Assembly: GCA_032719365.1 (NCBI GenBank)
Contig: CM064870.1
Coordinates: forward strand, 40,208,194 to 40,272,193
Source of the DNA: Prinsepia uniflora
Taxonomy: Eukaryota > Streptophyta > Magnoliopsida > Rosales > Rosaceae
Direction: 5' to 3'
Length of the DNA stretch: 64,000 nucleotides
Shown: positions 1-12,658 of the stretch, in pieces
Numbering within the stretch: position 1 is the first letter of the stretch
How the letters are laid out: every line of letters starts with the position of its first letter
The notes under the pieces: generated by a model
Told to the model about the DNA's origin: nothing
Databases searched by the model: none
The model's input: the letters and a program-made list of their open reading frames with translations, nothing else
Translations under genes and position numbers: made by a program

Positions 1-326
1 CACTTTGAGAAAAGGAAGGTTGGGAAAAAGTAGGTAAAAGATGATTTTACCCTTGGAAAAGTGTAAATGTTGACTTTTTGGTTTGGTTGACTTACGGACT
101 TTTCGAGACCATGGTTATATAGGGCTCGAAACACCAATTTCATAGATGGTTAGAATGTGTTGATTGGACTTCAAGGGATGATGTTACGACCTAGAGTTTA
201 TGAGGGGTATTTTGGTCAATCGCCACTCTAAGGGTAATTTGATCTTTTCACCTATAGAAATTTCTAGGGGATCAACCAAGGACTGCCAAGTGTCCTTGAT
301 CACATTGAGGAGTGATCGCCTCACTC
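1..326 (+). mobile_element. Old LTR fragment (gypsy-type superfamily of this window)
   Basis: No gene is seen. The stretch resembles the 5' parts of the large LTRs further on: it has the recurring phrases 'gattttaccctt', 'gttgactttttgg' and a run ending in a 'caagtgtcctt' block, in the same order as the LTR that starts at 5550. Both ends are missing (window edge on the left, microsatellite on the right). The family assignment rests only on this word-order similarity. Confidence 0.4.
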
Positions 327-2350
<2,024 letters not shown>

Positions 2351-3019
2351 CTAGAAACTTCCTTCGGTATGCCTCCCACAAGGATCATGAAACCTAAACA
2401 AATCATTAGACACAACATCAAATTTCTCACCAAAACACCTAAGTTGAGTAAGGAACTTAAATGGTAAAGATAAGGATAAGGAAGGCCCTGGAAATGCTGA
2501 ATCCCTGCCCAAATCCGCGGGTGCTTGAATTTCAGGGACCTTGGCCAAAACTTGGTGCAATGTTTGTGGGGTTAGTTCTGGTTCATGAACATCAAGAGCA
2601 GGACTTGAGGTACATTCATTGGTGTTGTCCGTGGGTGGCAAGGGGACATACACGTCATTATCCTTATCATCCCAATCAGATTCCCAAAGAAGTTTCAGTC
2701 GAAAGTGCTCTAGTTCCTTGTCCTCTAAGAGGGCTTCCCAGAGTGTTCTTTGAGGTCGGGCCTCGGTTAGTGCATCTTGGAGTATTCTTGGAGGTTGGGC
2801 AGGCTTAGGATCCAAAGGAGGAGGATTCCAAGTGTAGGGTGCTAGTTCACTCCATCCTTGGTGGTATCGCTCCATATAGGGCTGATTGTAAGGCTCAGGA
2901 ATGTACATGAAATCTTGGGGGTATGCCTATCCCCCTTGATTACTTTGAATTGAGGGAATATGTGCATAGGGCTCGTAGGCCCATCCATGAGAAGAATAGT
3001 AGTTATTCCACGGTTCCAT
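2351..3019 (-). pseudogene. gag-like ORF of truncated gypsy element, one in-frame stop
   Basis: Reading starts at ATG 3019-3017 (MEPWNNYYSSHGWAYEPY...), soon after the primer site at 3130-3145, the usual place for the first retroelement ORF. Codon 31 is TAG (2927-2929); the same frame then stays open for 185 more codons to 2351. The protein is rich in Pro, Tyr and Trp at its N-terminus (several PY and HGW or QGW pairs), then acidic. I recognise no gag capsid or zinc-knuckle motif, so the gag assignment rests on position and on similarity in style to first ORFs of plant gypsy elements. It is inactive because of the stop and the missing 3' half of the element. Confidence 0.5.
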
Positions 3020-3129
3020 GGTACCTAAACATGTAACAAAAAGAAAACCAAGAAGTTATATACAAAACAAAAAGAAAAACCATTAAGTCAAAGGAATTAA
3101 ATAAAATGGACACTGTTAAGGAATAAGTC

Positions 3130-3145
3130 TCCGGCAATGGCGCCA
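3130..3145 (-). other. Primer-binding site (tRNA-Asp type) of gypsy element
   Basis: On the minus strand this reads TGGCGCCATTGCCGGA, matching the 3' end of plant tRNA-Asp (TGGCGCCGTTGCCGGGGA as complement) with few changes. It lies six bases from the LTR end at 3152, the right place and orientation for minus-strand DNA priming of an element reading leftwards. This primer type is typical of the Athila/Tat gypsy lineages. Confidence 0.7.
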
Positions 3146-3151
3146 AAAACT

Positions 3152-4945
3152 TGATAGATATTTTACCAAGCACAAGAGATGTACTAGGCAAAACTTCTAT
3201 GTGTAATAAATTTCCAAGCGCACGAGACGTATGATAGTAAAGATGTAAGTAAAGGTCGATCCCACAGAGACTTGTTCAACAATGTTCAATTTGTTTTAAC
3301 GCAATTGACTTAAGTGAACTAATTAAAGAACAAATGGGGGGTTTACGTTTAATTAATGTAAGTGAATTAATTAATATTAATTAATTAAGTCGAACTAGAG
3401 TTTCTATCCACCTTTACCAATTACAGTTCCATTAGATTTCCTTGACCTAATTATTATGCATGTTTCCAAATTAAGTGCCCGTGTAAGGGCCCGGCTAAGG
3501 CTCACCCCATACTTATTATCCTCTCTTAGTGTGCATGTTCAAGCGTGATGTGCCACCCTTAAACATTTATTATAGATGGTGCGTGATAATGCATTAACCA
3601 CGAAGATTTGATTACACTACACTAATCCTAGAAAGTGATGTGCAGTGCTAGAATGTCATGAGTTTAGATTACGAATAAGATTCCACCTCTTAAATGTGAT
3701 GCTATCAAATTACAAGATGATATGATGGTCCGTCAAGTAATTATATAAAAAATTATATGCAAATAAGGTAGCTAAGCTTATAGGCATAAATTGAGTTCAT
3801 GAAGCGCAGTAATCCAACAAATCCAATCATGCATAACAATCATAATCAAGGGCCAGAAATCAAACAAGAACTAACATGGCTAGGGTTTCAAGTAACCCTA
3901 GCCCTCATTACACTACGCAAACATTATTGAATTAAGAAAAGACATAAAAGAAAGATGCATAAACATAAATAAAGTAATAAATAATAAAAGGACAATGAAT
4001 GAAAGAGATGAAGGAAAACTCTCTCAAAGTAGACGTGCTCAAATTGAGAATGCTTGAATTGTAAAGAGTGCTTGAATTAAGATTACATTAGGTAAACAAA
4101 GTACAAGAATTAAAGTGCTTAAATAGTACAATTCGGCAGAGTTTTGGGGACCTTCAAGAGGTAAATTCGGCCCCCTTCATAAACCCTAATACCTATATTT
4201 ATAAGAGAATAATTAATCCTCCTCCAAATAGATGTTTACAATTAAATTCTATAAGGAAAAGGCTTCCTAAACAATTAAGAAATCTAATTAAAAACCTTTC
4301 CTAGAAGTAAAGGGACTAAAAATAATAATAATAGAAAATGAAGCATGACTAAAATCCTTATATAATATGGAGAATAAATGTGAAAGGAACTTGAAATTAA
4401 CCTAAAATAGGCCAAAACTCAGAATTAAAGCATCAGGGATCATTTTTCGCTGGTCAGCCACCAAAACAAGAAGGGTTAAAGGCGCGGTTAACCCTGGTCA
4501 AAGGTACCAGGGCTTCAGTTCTAGAGTTTCAATGGCAGCAAACCGAATCAGAAAGGACGGCTTTAGGACACACACGCCGAGAATGAAAAATGGATTTCGA
4601 CTGGCGTGTACAGAATGGGGGATGTGCTATAGTAACCCACATAAGATTTCCTGTGTCTATTACAGTAGGTATCTACCGAATTCCTGTGCTAATTTCTTTC
4701 CTTTATAACTTCTTCATTTCAACTCCAATTTAGGTGATTCTTTCGCTCCAATTCTCGTAATTCCAAGCTCTATTTGATCTACACATTTCTCACAAAATAT
4801 ATTATTTTCTCCAATTGCATAGAACAAATTATTAACAAAACATAAGTAAAAGAGTATTAAATCATGGATAAAACTTGCATAAAATAAAACATAAGTAAAA
4901 GGGTATTAAATCATGGATAAAACATGCATAAAATATGACCTAACA
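3152..4945 (-). mobile_element. 5' LTR of the truncated gypsy element
   Basis: The minus strand begins TGTTAGGTCATA at 4945 and ends ...CTATCA at 3152, beside the primer site. Length is about 1.79 kb. It is AT-rich without coding potential. The U3 end holds a 49-bp tandem duplication (4841-4938). The partner LTR is not in the window, so the boundaries come from the TG...CA ends and the primer site only. Confidence 0.6.
4841..4938 (-). repeat. 49-bp tandem duplication in LTR
   Basis: Two copies, 4841-4889 and 4890-4938, both starting cataagtaaaag and containing tattaaatcatggataaaac. They differ at only a few bases. They sit at the U3 end of the LTR, where duplicated blocks are common. Confidence 0.9.
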
Positions 4946-5549
4946 ATACTGCTTGTTTTTTAGCTCGTGAGTTCAAGACCTATACGATGGCCCATGAATG
5001 TTTTTTGAAGGTACTCCCTAACTCAAAGTGACTTTCCAACTAATCTTAAATTCAGGGTTTGTCATTTCAAAATGAAATTGAAAAAATGCACTAATTAAAA
5101 TATAAAGACGTTATAGAGTCAACCTACACACCCAATCTAACCATGGAAATCCACTTATAAGATGTAGGTACCCGTTCACTTCGGATCTCGTGTTAGGCTT
5201 GTCCTATGCACAAATCCACTAGAAAGGTGAAACCTGGAAGCTAGGGCATTGGAACTAGGGAGTACTCTGTCTAAGAGAATTCTAGTTGATGTTGGATAGG
5301 GCTTCGATTGCTAGCTTCTCCACCAAGGGATGAGCATTCTAGTCGATGCTGGATAAGGCTTTGATTGCTGGCCTTCTCCAGTTGGTTGTCACACATGGCA
5401 TTCTAGTCGATGGCATACCCAACCAAGTTGGTTACGCTTCCCCTAGTGGGTCAACTATGTTAGTCTTTCTACTTGAGCGGGTAAGCTATACACGGGAAAC
5501 CGACATGTCTTATGGCTTGGTTGGGCAGTGTATGCTTTTAGTCGATCTA
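4946..5549. other. Spacer with imperfect ~60-bp repeats, no gene seen
   Basis: No convincing coding sequence. Three related blocks begin with attctagtygatg near 5280, 5338 and 5402, and the first two continue through a shared ggatagggcttcgattgct-like phrase. The region probably is the pre-insertion site of the LTR that starts at 5550. Confidence 0.5.
5545..5549. repeat. Target-site duplication ATCTA (left)
   Basis: Five bases before the LTR start TGTAATGACC. The same ATCTA occurs at 24023-24027, just after a sequence that aligns with the 3' end of this LTR family. The pair defines the outermost solo LTR. The match is exact, but the 3' LTR end is worn. Confidence 0.6.
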
Positions 5550-5949
5550 TGTAATGACCCGAAAGTCTGAAAAAAGGTAATTTCAAAAATTTAAAATATA
5601 ATTGTTGATTTTTCCTTAAGAGGCCAAAGGTTGGCTTTTTGTTCCAGGTACGTTTTTGTAATTTTCGTGAGAACCATTGCATAGGTCTCAAAGTTCTGAT
5701 TCCGTTGACAAGCGGCACGTTAAAAATTGGAGATCATATATTTTTGTTAAGAGTCTAAATTAGAAAAGGGTATTTTGGTAATTTTGCCACTAGGGACATT
5801 TTGGTAATTTCACAATGGAAGATATTTTGTGATGTTGACAAGTGTCCTTATCTCCTCCCTCCCCTTATCTCTTGTTGTGCACTGACCTAGTGCATAGGGA
5901 GAGAAAGAGAGAGAGATAGAGAGGAAGAAAGAGAGAGAGTTAAAGAGAG

Positions 5950-6587
5950 ATAAAGAGATCAAAGTACGAAAGAAGAAAAAGGAAAAACAAGGGAGATGAA
6001 AGAACCGGGGGGGGGGGGGGGAAGGCGAGAAAGAAAATCTTAAAAAAACCGTAAAATCGATCGTTCGAGTTGATAAAGCTTCTTAGCTTGCATCTAAGTT
6101 ATCCAAGCTTTTAGTTGAGTTCTTGGGATGGATTTGGGACGAAAATATGGAAGTTTTGGAAACGGGAAGCTTGGAACACGAAGCTTAGTTTTGGGCCGAA
6201 AGTTTGGTGTTGGACCGTGATTTTGGGTAAGTTTTCCCTATTTTGACAACATAGATATTATCCTAGGATCGAATAGATGAGAGAGAGATTAGAATGAGGA
6301 AGAAGAAACAGGAAAAACAAGAGAGAGGAGAGAAAGAAAATAAAATAAAATAAAAACCGTAAAATTGATCGTTCGAGTTGTTAAAGCTTCCTAGCTCGCA
6401 CCTAAGTTATCCAAGCTCTTAGTTGAGTTCTAGGGATGGATTGAGACAAAAATATGGAAGTTATGGACGCAGGAAGCTTGGAACACGAAGCTTAGTTTTG
6501 CGCTGAAATTATGGTGTTGGACCGTGATTTTGGGTAAGTTTTTCCCTATTTGACATCATAGATCTTATCCTAGGATCGAATAGATGA
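5950..6587 (+). repeat. ~305-bp tandem duplication inside L1
   Basis: Unit 1 ends at 6280 and unit 2 covers about 6281-6587. Both contain gatcgttcgagttg, ggaacacgaagcttag and tatcctaggatcgaatagatga. A G15 run (6007-6021) and a purine-rich stretch with many GA repeats occur in unit 1; its counterpart in unit 2 lacks the long G run. Confidence 0.9.
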
Positions 6588-6889
6588 ATTTGGATACATA
6601 GAAAATGAAAAATGGACGTCAAAAGGAAGAACTAAAACAAGGTCAACCTGCTCGATCGGGTTGGATTAATTAGTAAATCAGGCAGACCTACTAGAGGTTG
6701 AAGACAATGAACATTGTCGTGCGTGAGGCCCACACACAAGGTGGTTATGGTGGTGTATTATGGCAGACGCCATCTTATCTCGAGGTGCAATCAACACTAT
6801 ATTTGATGCTTTCGATGTTACAGACTTTTTGGTTAAAGTTTCAAGTTAATCAGACACCATCTCGGGGTAGTATCGGGTGTCCGATGACA

Positions 6890-6894
6890 AGACC
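6890..6894. repeat. Target-site duplication TCCGA (left, element C)
   Basis: TCCGA precedes the element end at 6895 and TCTGA follows the other end at 14244-14248. The single difference is a C-to-T transition, as expected from methylated-C decay. Confidence 0.75.
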
Positions 6895-7479
6895 CACCCC
6901 AATTATCACCCTGATAACCGGGACGAACTCTGCTACCGTCTGACAACCCAACCTAAAAGACCAAAACAACCACACAAAAAACCGCAAAATATACATTGCC
7001 AGACCAGGGAGAAGTTATAATCCAACAAGTTCACAATAGCACAGAGCATAGTACAGTACAAGATAAGATGAGAATCCTACTAATAGCTGGCTACACGCGC
7101 AATGAGAAAACTCTATGCCTCCGCCTCTACCTCAACGTTAGCCCCAACGCTAGCACCACGACCTGGAGGGTGTTAAAAACATTAAAAGCGTGAGTGGACT
7201 AAAAATAAATAAGAGTTATAAAACCGTTTACGAAATAAACCAGGGTTCACCCTCTGTTTGAAAACATGCATGCATAACCAAGTATTCGAAAACAACTATA
7301 TGTACGATATGAAAATAAGTATGGAAAGCATCAGAGATCAAAACCAAAGTTCGGGCACTCGGCTCTAAATCCATAAATCCATAAAAACCAAATTATTCGG
7401 GTCACAGCCCAAAACATTTGAAAACCAGTGAAAAATCAATGAAAGCATCAATCATACAAGTTTACTGGATCTCAAGTGC

Positions 7480-7571
7480 GCCCGAATCCTTAAACTCAAA
7501 ACCATGCACAAATAACCAGGCCTTCCTGGGATATCAACGAGTCTTTAAACTCAAAACACAATCACAGGCCT

Positions 7572-7609
<38 letters not shown>

Positions 7610-7765
7610 TCATAATCACCGAGTCTTTAAACTCAAAACATATACCGAGTCTTTAAACTCAAAACGCATCAATCCAGGGCCCTCCCCCTCGTCAATCAAT
7701 CTGAGTCTTTAAACTTAAAACCAGATCCAGTGGGTTTTTCTCTTTTTCCGGGTCTTTAAACCCAA
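7480..7765. repeat. Array of GAGTCTTTAAACTC hairpin units in LTR
   Basis: Repeated short units with self-complementary cores: GAGTCTTTAAACTC at 7621-7634 and again downstream, and GGGTCTTTAAACCC at 7750-7763. The stem changes on both sides together (GAGT/ACTC versus GGGT/ACCC) while the CTTTAA loop stays fixed. The same array exists in the partner LTR (about 13255-13505) and, in reverse, at 63838-63975. Confidence 0.75.
7573..7606. repeat. G34 homopolymer
   Basis: Thirty-four G in a row. The homologous position in the partner LTR (13345-13350) has six G. This is either real slippage expansion or a sequencing or assembly artefact. Confidence 0.9.
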
Positions 7766-9821
7766 AACCATTTTTCAATCAACAAGGAAAATCATCGAAA
7801 TCCGAAAACCAAAACCAAACTGAAAATCCTCGATGGGACTTCCGCCCGAATTTCGCTTCCAAATCTCAAATCATATCCAAAACATGTCCACAAATCCTTA
7901 GTAAAATAGAAAGCATATAAACATAAATCATCCATCCGAAACCATACTCATAAGCATAACAGAAATCATATTCTCGAAGTACGTGTAAGTTCGATAACTC
8001 GTATTGAAAAACATGCAATCAAGTATATAAAAATCATAAACATAAAATCATGCATCGAAAGCATAAAATCATATAGCAAAACATAAATATATAAGTAAAA
8101 CAGTTATGCATGCTCGGTTAGAAAACAAACAGTCCACTCACAAGGTCCGAACACGTCACTCGCGTCCTGTACGCTCCTCAGCTGTCTCACGAATTTGCTG
8201 ACCTGTAAAAAGTAACCATTCCGGGTCACAAACACTTCATTTAAGCTTACCCTAATTTCCCCAATTTTTTCGTTCTTTTAAACGTAATTGACTGAACCCC
8301 TAAACCTTCGAATACTCAGAACTACCCTGATACGGTGTCCGATCGACTCGAAACTTGTCCTAAAATGTTCGTTACATCAATTAGAGTGAAAACTGTGTTG
8401 AACGTTTCCCCAAAAGAAGCCCCACGCGCCCTCACGCGCCACCCAAAGGGACTGTACGTGGGAGCCGCGCGCCTGCTATAGTGTCATCGTCAACCTCCAG
8501 CCAAACCGGTTCAGACCAGTCCGGTCCAACCGAGCCGGCGAGGCCGATTTTCACTCGTTTTCAGTCCATTTTCAATCCTTTCTAAACCATAAGCTTCGTC
8601 CTTGAATCTGTGACTGATTTACTTACTAAAAACACGAAATGGAGTCCTATTTCTTACCTTCCAAACTCGAACCAAAAATGCAGAAAAACTGACCTTCAGA
8701 TTCCAACCACCAGTCACTCCTTCAGTCACGGTTTTGAGTTCCTAACCTTGGCAGTAACTTCCTTCAGCTGCTAGAATCAACAACAACACTCAACCAGTCC
8801 TCAAACCTCACGACTTTGGATTTGAACTTTTCTGGAAAAACAGGGGACCAGAGACTTACCTGTTTCTCTGCTCACCGCGGTGAGCTCCGCCGTGGCCCTG
8901 CACGTCCTAGAGTCTCTCCTCAGGTCGCTAAACACCACCACAAGCTCAGACCTGACTGGTTTTGATCACTCAAACTCTCAGCCTTGCACGGTGGACCTCT
9001 CTGTTTCCTGGGTTTCTCACCTTCCTCTGAGTTTCTCACTCAATCCCAACACCATAGTTTCACTTACTAGACTCTCAACTTTATCTCTTATCTCTCACAC
9101 TCGATCACCAAGAACTCACACCCTGAAAACTGATCGATAACTCTCCGTCTCAGTCTATCTGTTTTCCTCAACTGATCGATAAAGCCCTTAAATTAAAACG
9201 TATAACCGTGTAGGATTGGCTAGAAGCCTCTAGGATGAAGCCAGGTGTCCTTCAATCTGTGGCCCTCTCTCAAAAAATATCCAATTAACTCAGCCCAAGT
9301 GTCCTTATCCGGTTGGACACAAATCCCAAGATTGGAAAAGACTGAATTGCCCCTAAATATCAAAATTATCATTTTACCCTTCACTTCCTAGACCCATATC
9401 TTATCCGTCCGATGTCCGATGACGGCGTGCCGCCTGTCGTTGTACTCAGGACGTCGAGGCCTACCTAACGGTCCTTGGTTTACGTGAAGAAAACTTGTCG
9501 TGCAAAAAGTCAACAAATTCCCCCTTTTGAACCAATTTACAAGAAAATGCCCTCAACCTTCCAAACATCATAACTTCCTCCTCGGATGTCGGAATCGGAC
9601 ATGCCACCTGTCTACGGACTCGTGAGGTCCCAAACTACGTCACGGTCATCGGTCAAAGTCCATTTGAACGCCTGAACTAATAGTCAACATTTTTTCCATT
9701 CTAGGGGCAAAATCGTCATTCTGCACTGTCCGTCCAAAAGTATCCAACTAATCACAGATTATCTTCGTTAATCCTTCATTAACCACTAATCGAATCCCGA
9801 CTTCCGGGATGTGTCGTTACA

Positions 9822-11299
9822 ATCTACCTTCCTTAAAAAAATTTCGTCCCTGAAATTCCACATCTCGTGCTTCCGTAACCAGCGGGGAGAAATCCAACTG
9901 ATCCTACACCTGGGTCTCCTACGTGGTGTTCATCCCCTGCCAAACCAACTTATCCCGACAGTTCCCAACCTGTCATCTTAACTCGGTCAAGCGATCCAAA
10001 TCACCTGAGATCAACCCTACGTACGCCACAATGCCCCTGTTCCAATTTCAACACTTCTGACACCTTCTCGAATCGAGCGTACCTCGTATCTATATTTCTG
10101 CCAATGATCCGTTCCAACCCTACCAGAATTACAACGTACTCGACTCTACCCGGAATTGACCAAACACCTCACGAATGGTTCCACTAATCACGGACACAGT
10201 CCCTCTACGGACATACCAACCTCGTCCCACACTAGATAATCACAACTGGACCCTATCACCTTCCTGTTTAACCAAGAACACACTCTTCAAACCAGGGTCC
10301 CACCAGATACTCAGTTCGGAGCATCTAGCTCATACCAACACTGCAGTCTACAATAACCAATCAGTCGCTCGGGATCACCCTGATCTGATCCACATGTTCT
10401 ATCCAACAACATCCAACATGTAGGAACTACGCCAATCGTCCGTCTACCTACAACATTCCCTGGCACTAAGCCGATCACCAACACTTCTACCAGAACTGCA
10501 CGTCCAATTACATCGGCCTGGTTCCAACCACTACAGAACCAATACATCTTCCACGTACCTTCACCAAGTACCACCAACTAGAACTACATTGCACACTCAA
10601 GGACAACCCTACGAACTTAAAATAGAAACAAAGGTATTTTCGAATACCTCAAACACAGTTCGTAAAGTACATCCTCACGTACTTCCACCTACACTTTTCG
10701 AGAAAGTCTAACTCAAGTCCTTCACAGTCTCCCGATCTCCTGACCACTAAGAACTCCTATAATAACTCAACTACGAATCCAGAGTAGACCCCCGTACCAG
10801 TTCTAGTTCCACTAGCCCTACGTATGCAACCACAAACCACAAACATCCAACCTCGTAAAAATACCCAACTTAAGTCTTTCAAAACCCAACTTAAGTCTCT
10901 CAAAAGATTCTCCTGTTCAACACCAACTCAAACCCTGAGCTAGGAGTGATCCAATCCTGATCTACTCGCCCTTAAATAGCACCTACTCACTGGTTCACTA
11001 CTTCGCCCTTACTTGCCACAATTGTTCAGACCACCCCGTCTAATCAAATCGATAAGTCCTCAACATATCTAAAGGCACACCTAAGTTGTGGGTTCTCTTC
11101 AATAACCTTATCTCGATCAGTTTTAGTTACTCTTTTCCCATTTCTTCTGTTATCCTTCAACGAAACACACCGTGGTCCTCATCCTTGTCACTCTGAGTCA
11201 TTCTACCTTAATCCAACTTACCGTCATCCCTTAACACTCGCCACCTACACCATCTCAGAATCAACACATCGTCCTATCGTCCAAACCACAAAATCTTCT
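9822..11299 (-). mobile_element. Internal region of element C, decayed, no domain recognised
   Basis: Where protease to integrase should continue there are about 1.5 kb without an open frame or a motif of reverse transcriptase, RNase H or integrase. It ends with the purine-rich tract next to the 3' LTR. Most likely the remains of pol after deletions. Confidence 0.55.
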
Positions 11300-12561
11300 A
11301 ATTCCGAGATTCCAATCATGGTACGTTATTTTTAAGTATGCCGTCTTCAGACCAATTGTCTAAACGTCACCTTCGTAGTTACACAGAGGAAATCCTAGAA
11401 TTTTTTCTATAAAGTAAAAGGTAGCCTTGGGATCCAACAAAACATGTATAACACGACCAAGGATAGTAAGTGTACCTGTCACTACGCTGGGTGCTGATTG
11501 AGCCTCCTGCTGAGTCATCGCAAAAACTCGGGCCTAGGGTCCTGAAGATCGGCCGCGTCCCCTCAAACCACTAGTGGCACCATCAGCTTCTCTGGTGCCT
11601 GCTGCCCCTAAAACTGAAGCCGCACTCCATCCTGGCTCCGCCGTACCTCGTCCTGCACCTCCGCCCGGTGGTAAGGACGGACAGTCCCTTCGGTAGTGGC
11701 CTCGCTCTCCACAGAAGAAACAGATGACACTAGAAACATCCCGACTAGGTCCTCCACTCGATCTCCATGTGGACGTAACTGATGTCGCACTGGCTTGCGG
11801 AGTCGGCTATGCTCAGTGTCCACGGAACCCTGGACTCTAGGAACTACCCGGTCTACTAAATTGATCATCGCCCGCAGATGAAGCTCCACTGTAACTGCCC
11901 CTCTTCGGGGTCGTCTGGCTCGAAGCTCTAGAAAAAAAGGATGCTCTCGGCGTCGTACACCACCCAAGAACTGTGGTCGTGCCAGCAAACTAGCTTCCAC
12001 CCTCACTGCAGCATCTGACAATTCTCTGAGGGTCGCAAATGATCCAATCGTCACTATGGCTTGAATCTCACCTCGCAGGCCCAACTCAAACCTGCGGCAC
12101 TTCTCGGCTTCCGTAGCCACAAAAGCAGGAGCAAAATAGGATAACATCTGAAACTTCTGCTCGTACTCAGCCACAGGCATACTCCCCTATTGGAGCTGTA
12201 GGAACTCAGCCTCCTTGGCATCGAGGAACGAATTAAGGTAATACTTATCAAGGAACCGCTCACGAAAAGTCTCCCAAGTCACCGTGTGAGCATCCCAACC
12301 TGACAACTCAAGAGTGTACCACCACTCATACACCGCACCGTCCAGTAAAAAGGTAGTCAGTAACACTCGATCCTCCGGAGGGCATCGCATCACCGCGAAA
12401 ATCCGCTCAAGTCGAGTAATCCACCTGTGGGCTTCTTCAGGGTCTGCCCCACCACTAATAGTCGTAGCCCCAAGACGCTGGGCTCGCACAATTGTAGCAC
12501 TCTCCGCATCTCTCGTAACGTCTTCAGCAGGTCGTGGAGGGGGCTCACGTCTCGGAGGAAT
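11300..12561 (-). pseudogene. gypsy gag-protease remnant of element C
   Basis: From the 5' end: residues PPRREPPPRPAED follow an ATT (12559-12561) where many plant gypsy gags have ATG (MPPRR). Then comes a retrotransposon gag domain (AHRWITRLERIF... EWWYTLEL... TWETFRERFLDKYY) to LQLQ, a TAG stop near 12187, and in the same frame GSMPVAEYEQKFQMLSYFAP and RRFELGLRGEIQ, the conserved second half of the domain. A frameshift later, another frame gives a CCHC zinc knuckle (CFFCGERGHYRRDC, near 11680-11722) and then TQQEAQSAP...TGTLTILG...LLDPKATFYF, an aspartic-protease start with the usual DSG/DPG reduced to DPK. In life this protein packages the element RNA. Lost start, stop and frameshift make it inactive. 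Confidence 0.8.
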
Positions 12562-12644
12562 GGTCGATCGTACGCTAAAAGAGCCATAGAGTCAGTATAA
12601 CAACCTAAACACAACATTGTAACAGACACAAACAGTAAACCTAT

Positions 12645-12655
12645 GCTCTGATACC
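12645..12655 (-). other. Primer-binding site of element C (tRNA-Met type)
   Basis: The minus strand reads GGTATCAGAGC, the 3' end complement of initiator tRNA-Met (TGGTATCAGAGC) lacking the first T. It lies four bases inside the 5' LTR end at 12659. Confidence 0.8.
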
Positions 12656-12658
12656 TAT

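Larger units (their letters stand above)
6895..9821 (-). mobile_element. 3' LTR of element C (full length, 2.93 kb)
   Basis: It matches 12659-14243 closely except for a block of about 1.3 kb (7864-9183) that is missing from the other LTR, and a G34 run (7573-7606) where the partner has six G. It contains a series of GAGTCTTTAAACTC-type hairpin units (7480-7765). The minus-strand start is TGTAACGACACATCC at 9821. Confidence 0.85.

Noticed and set aside
4960..4990. Pol III B-box-like gagttcaagacc
   Set aside because: An isolated word without A-box or flanking duplication.
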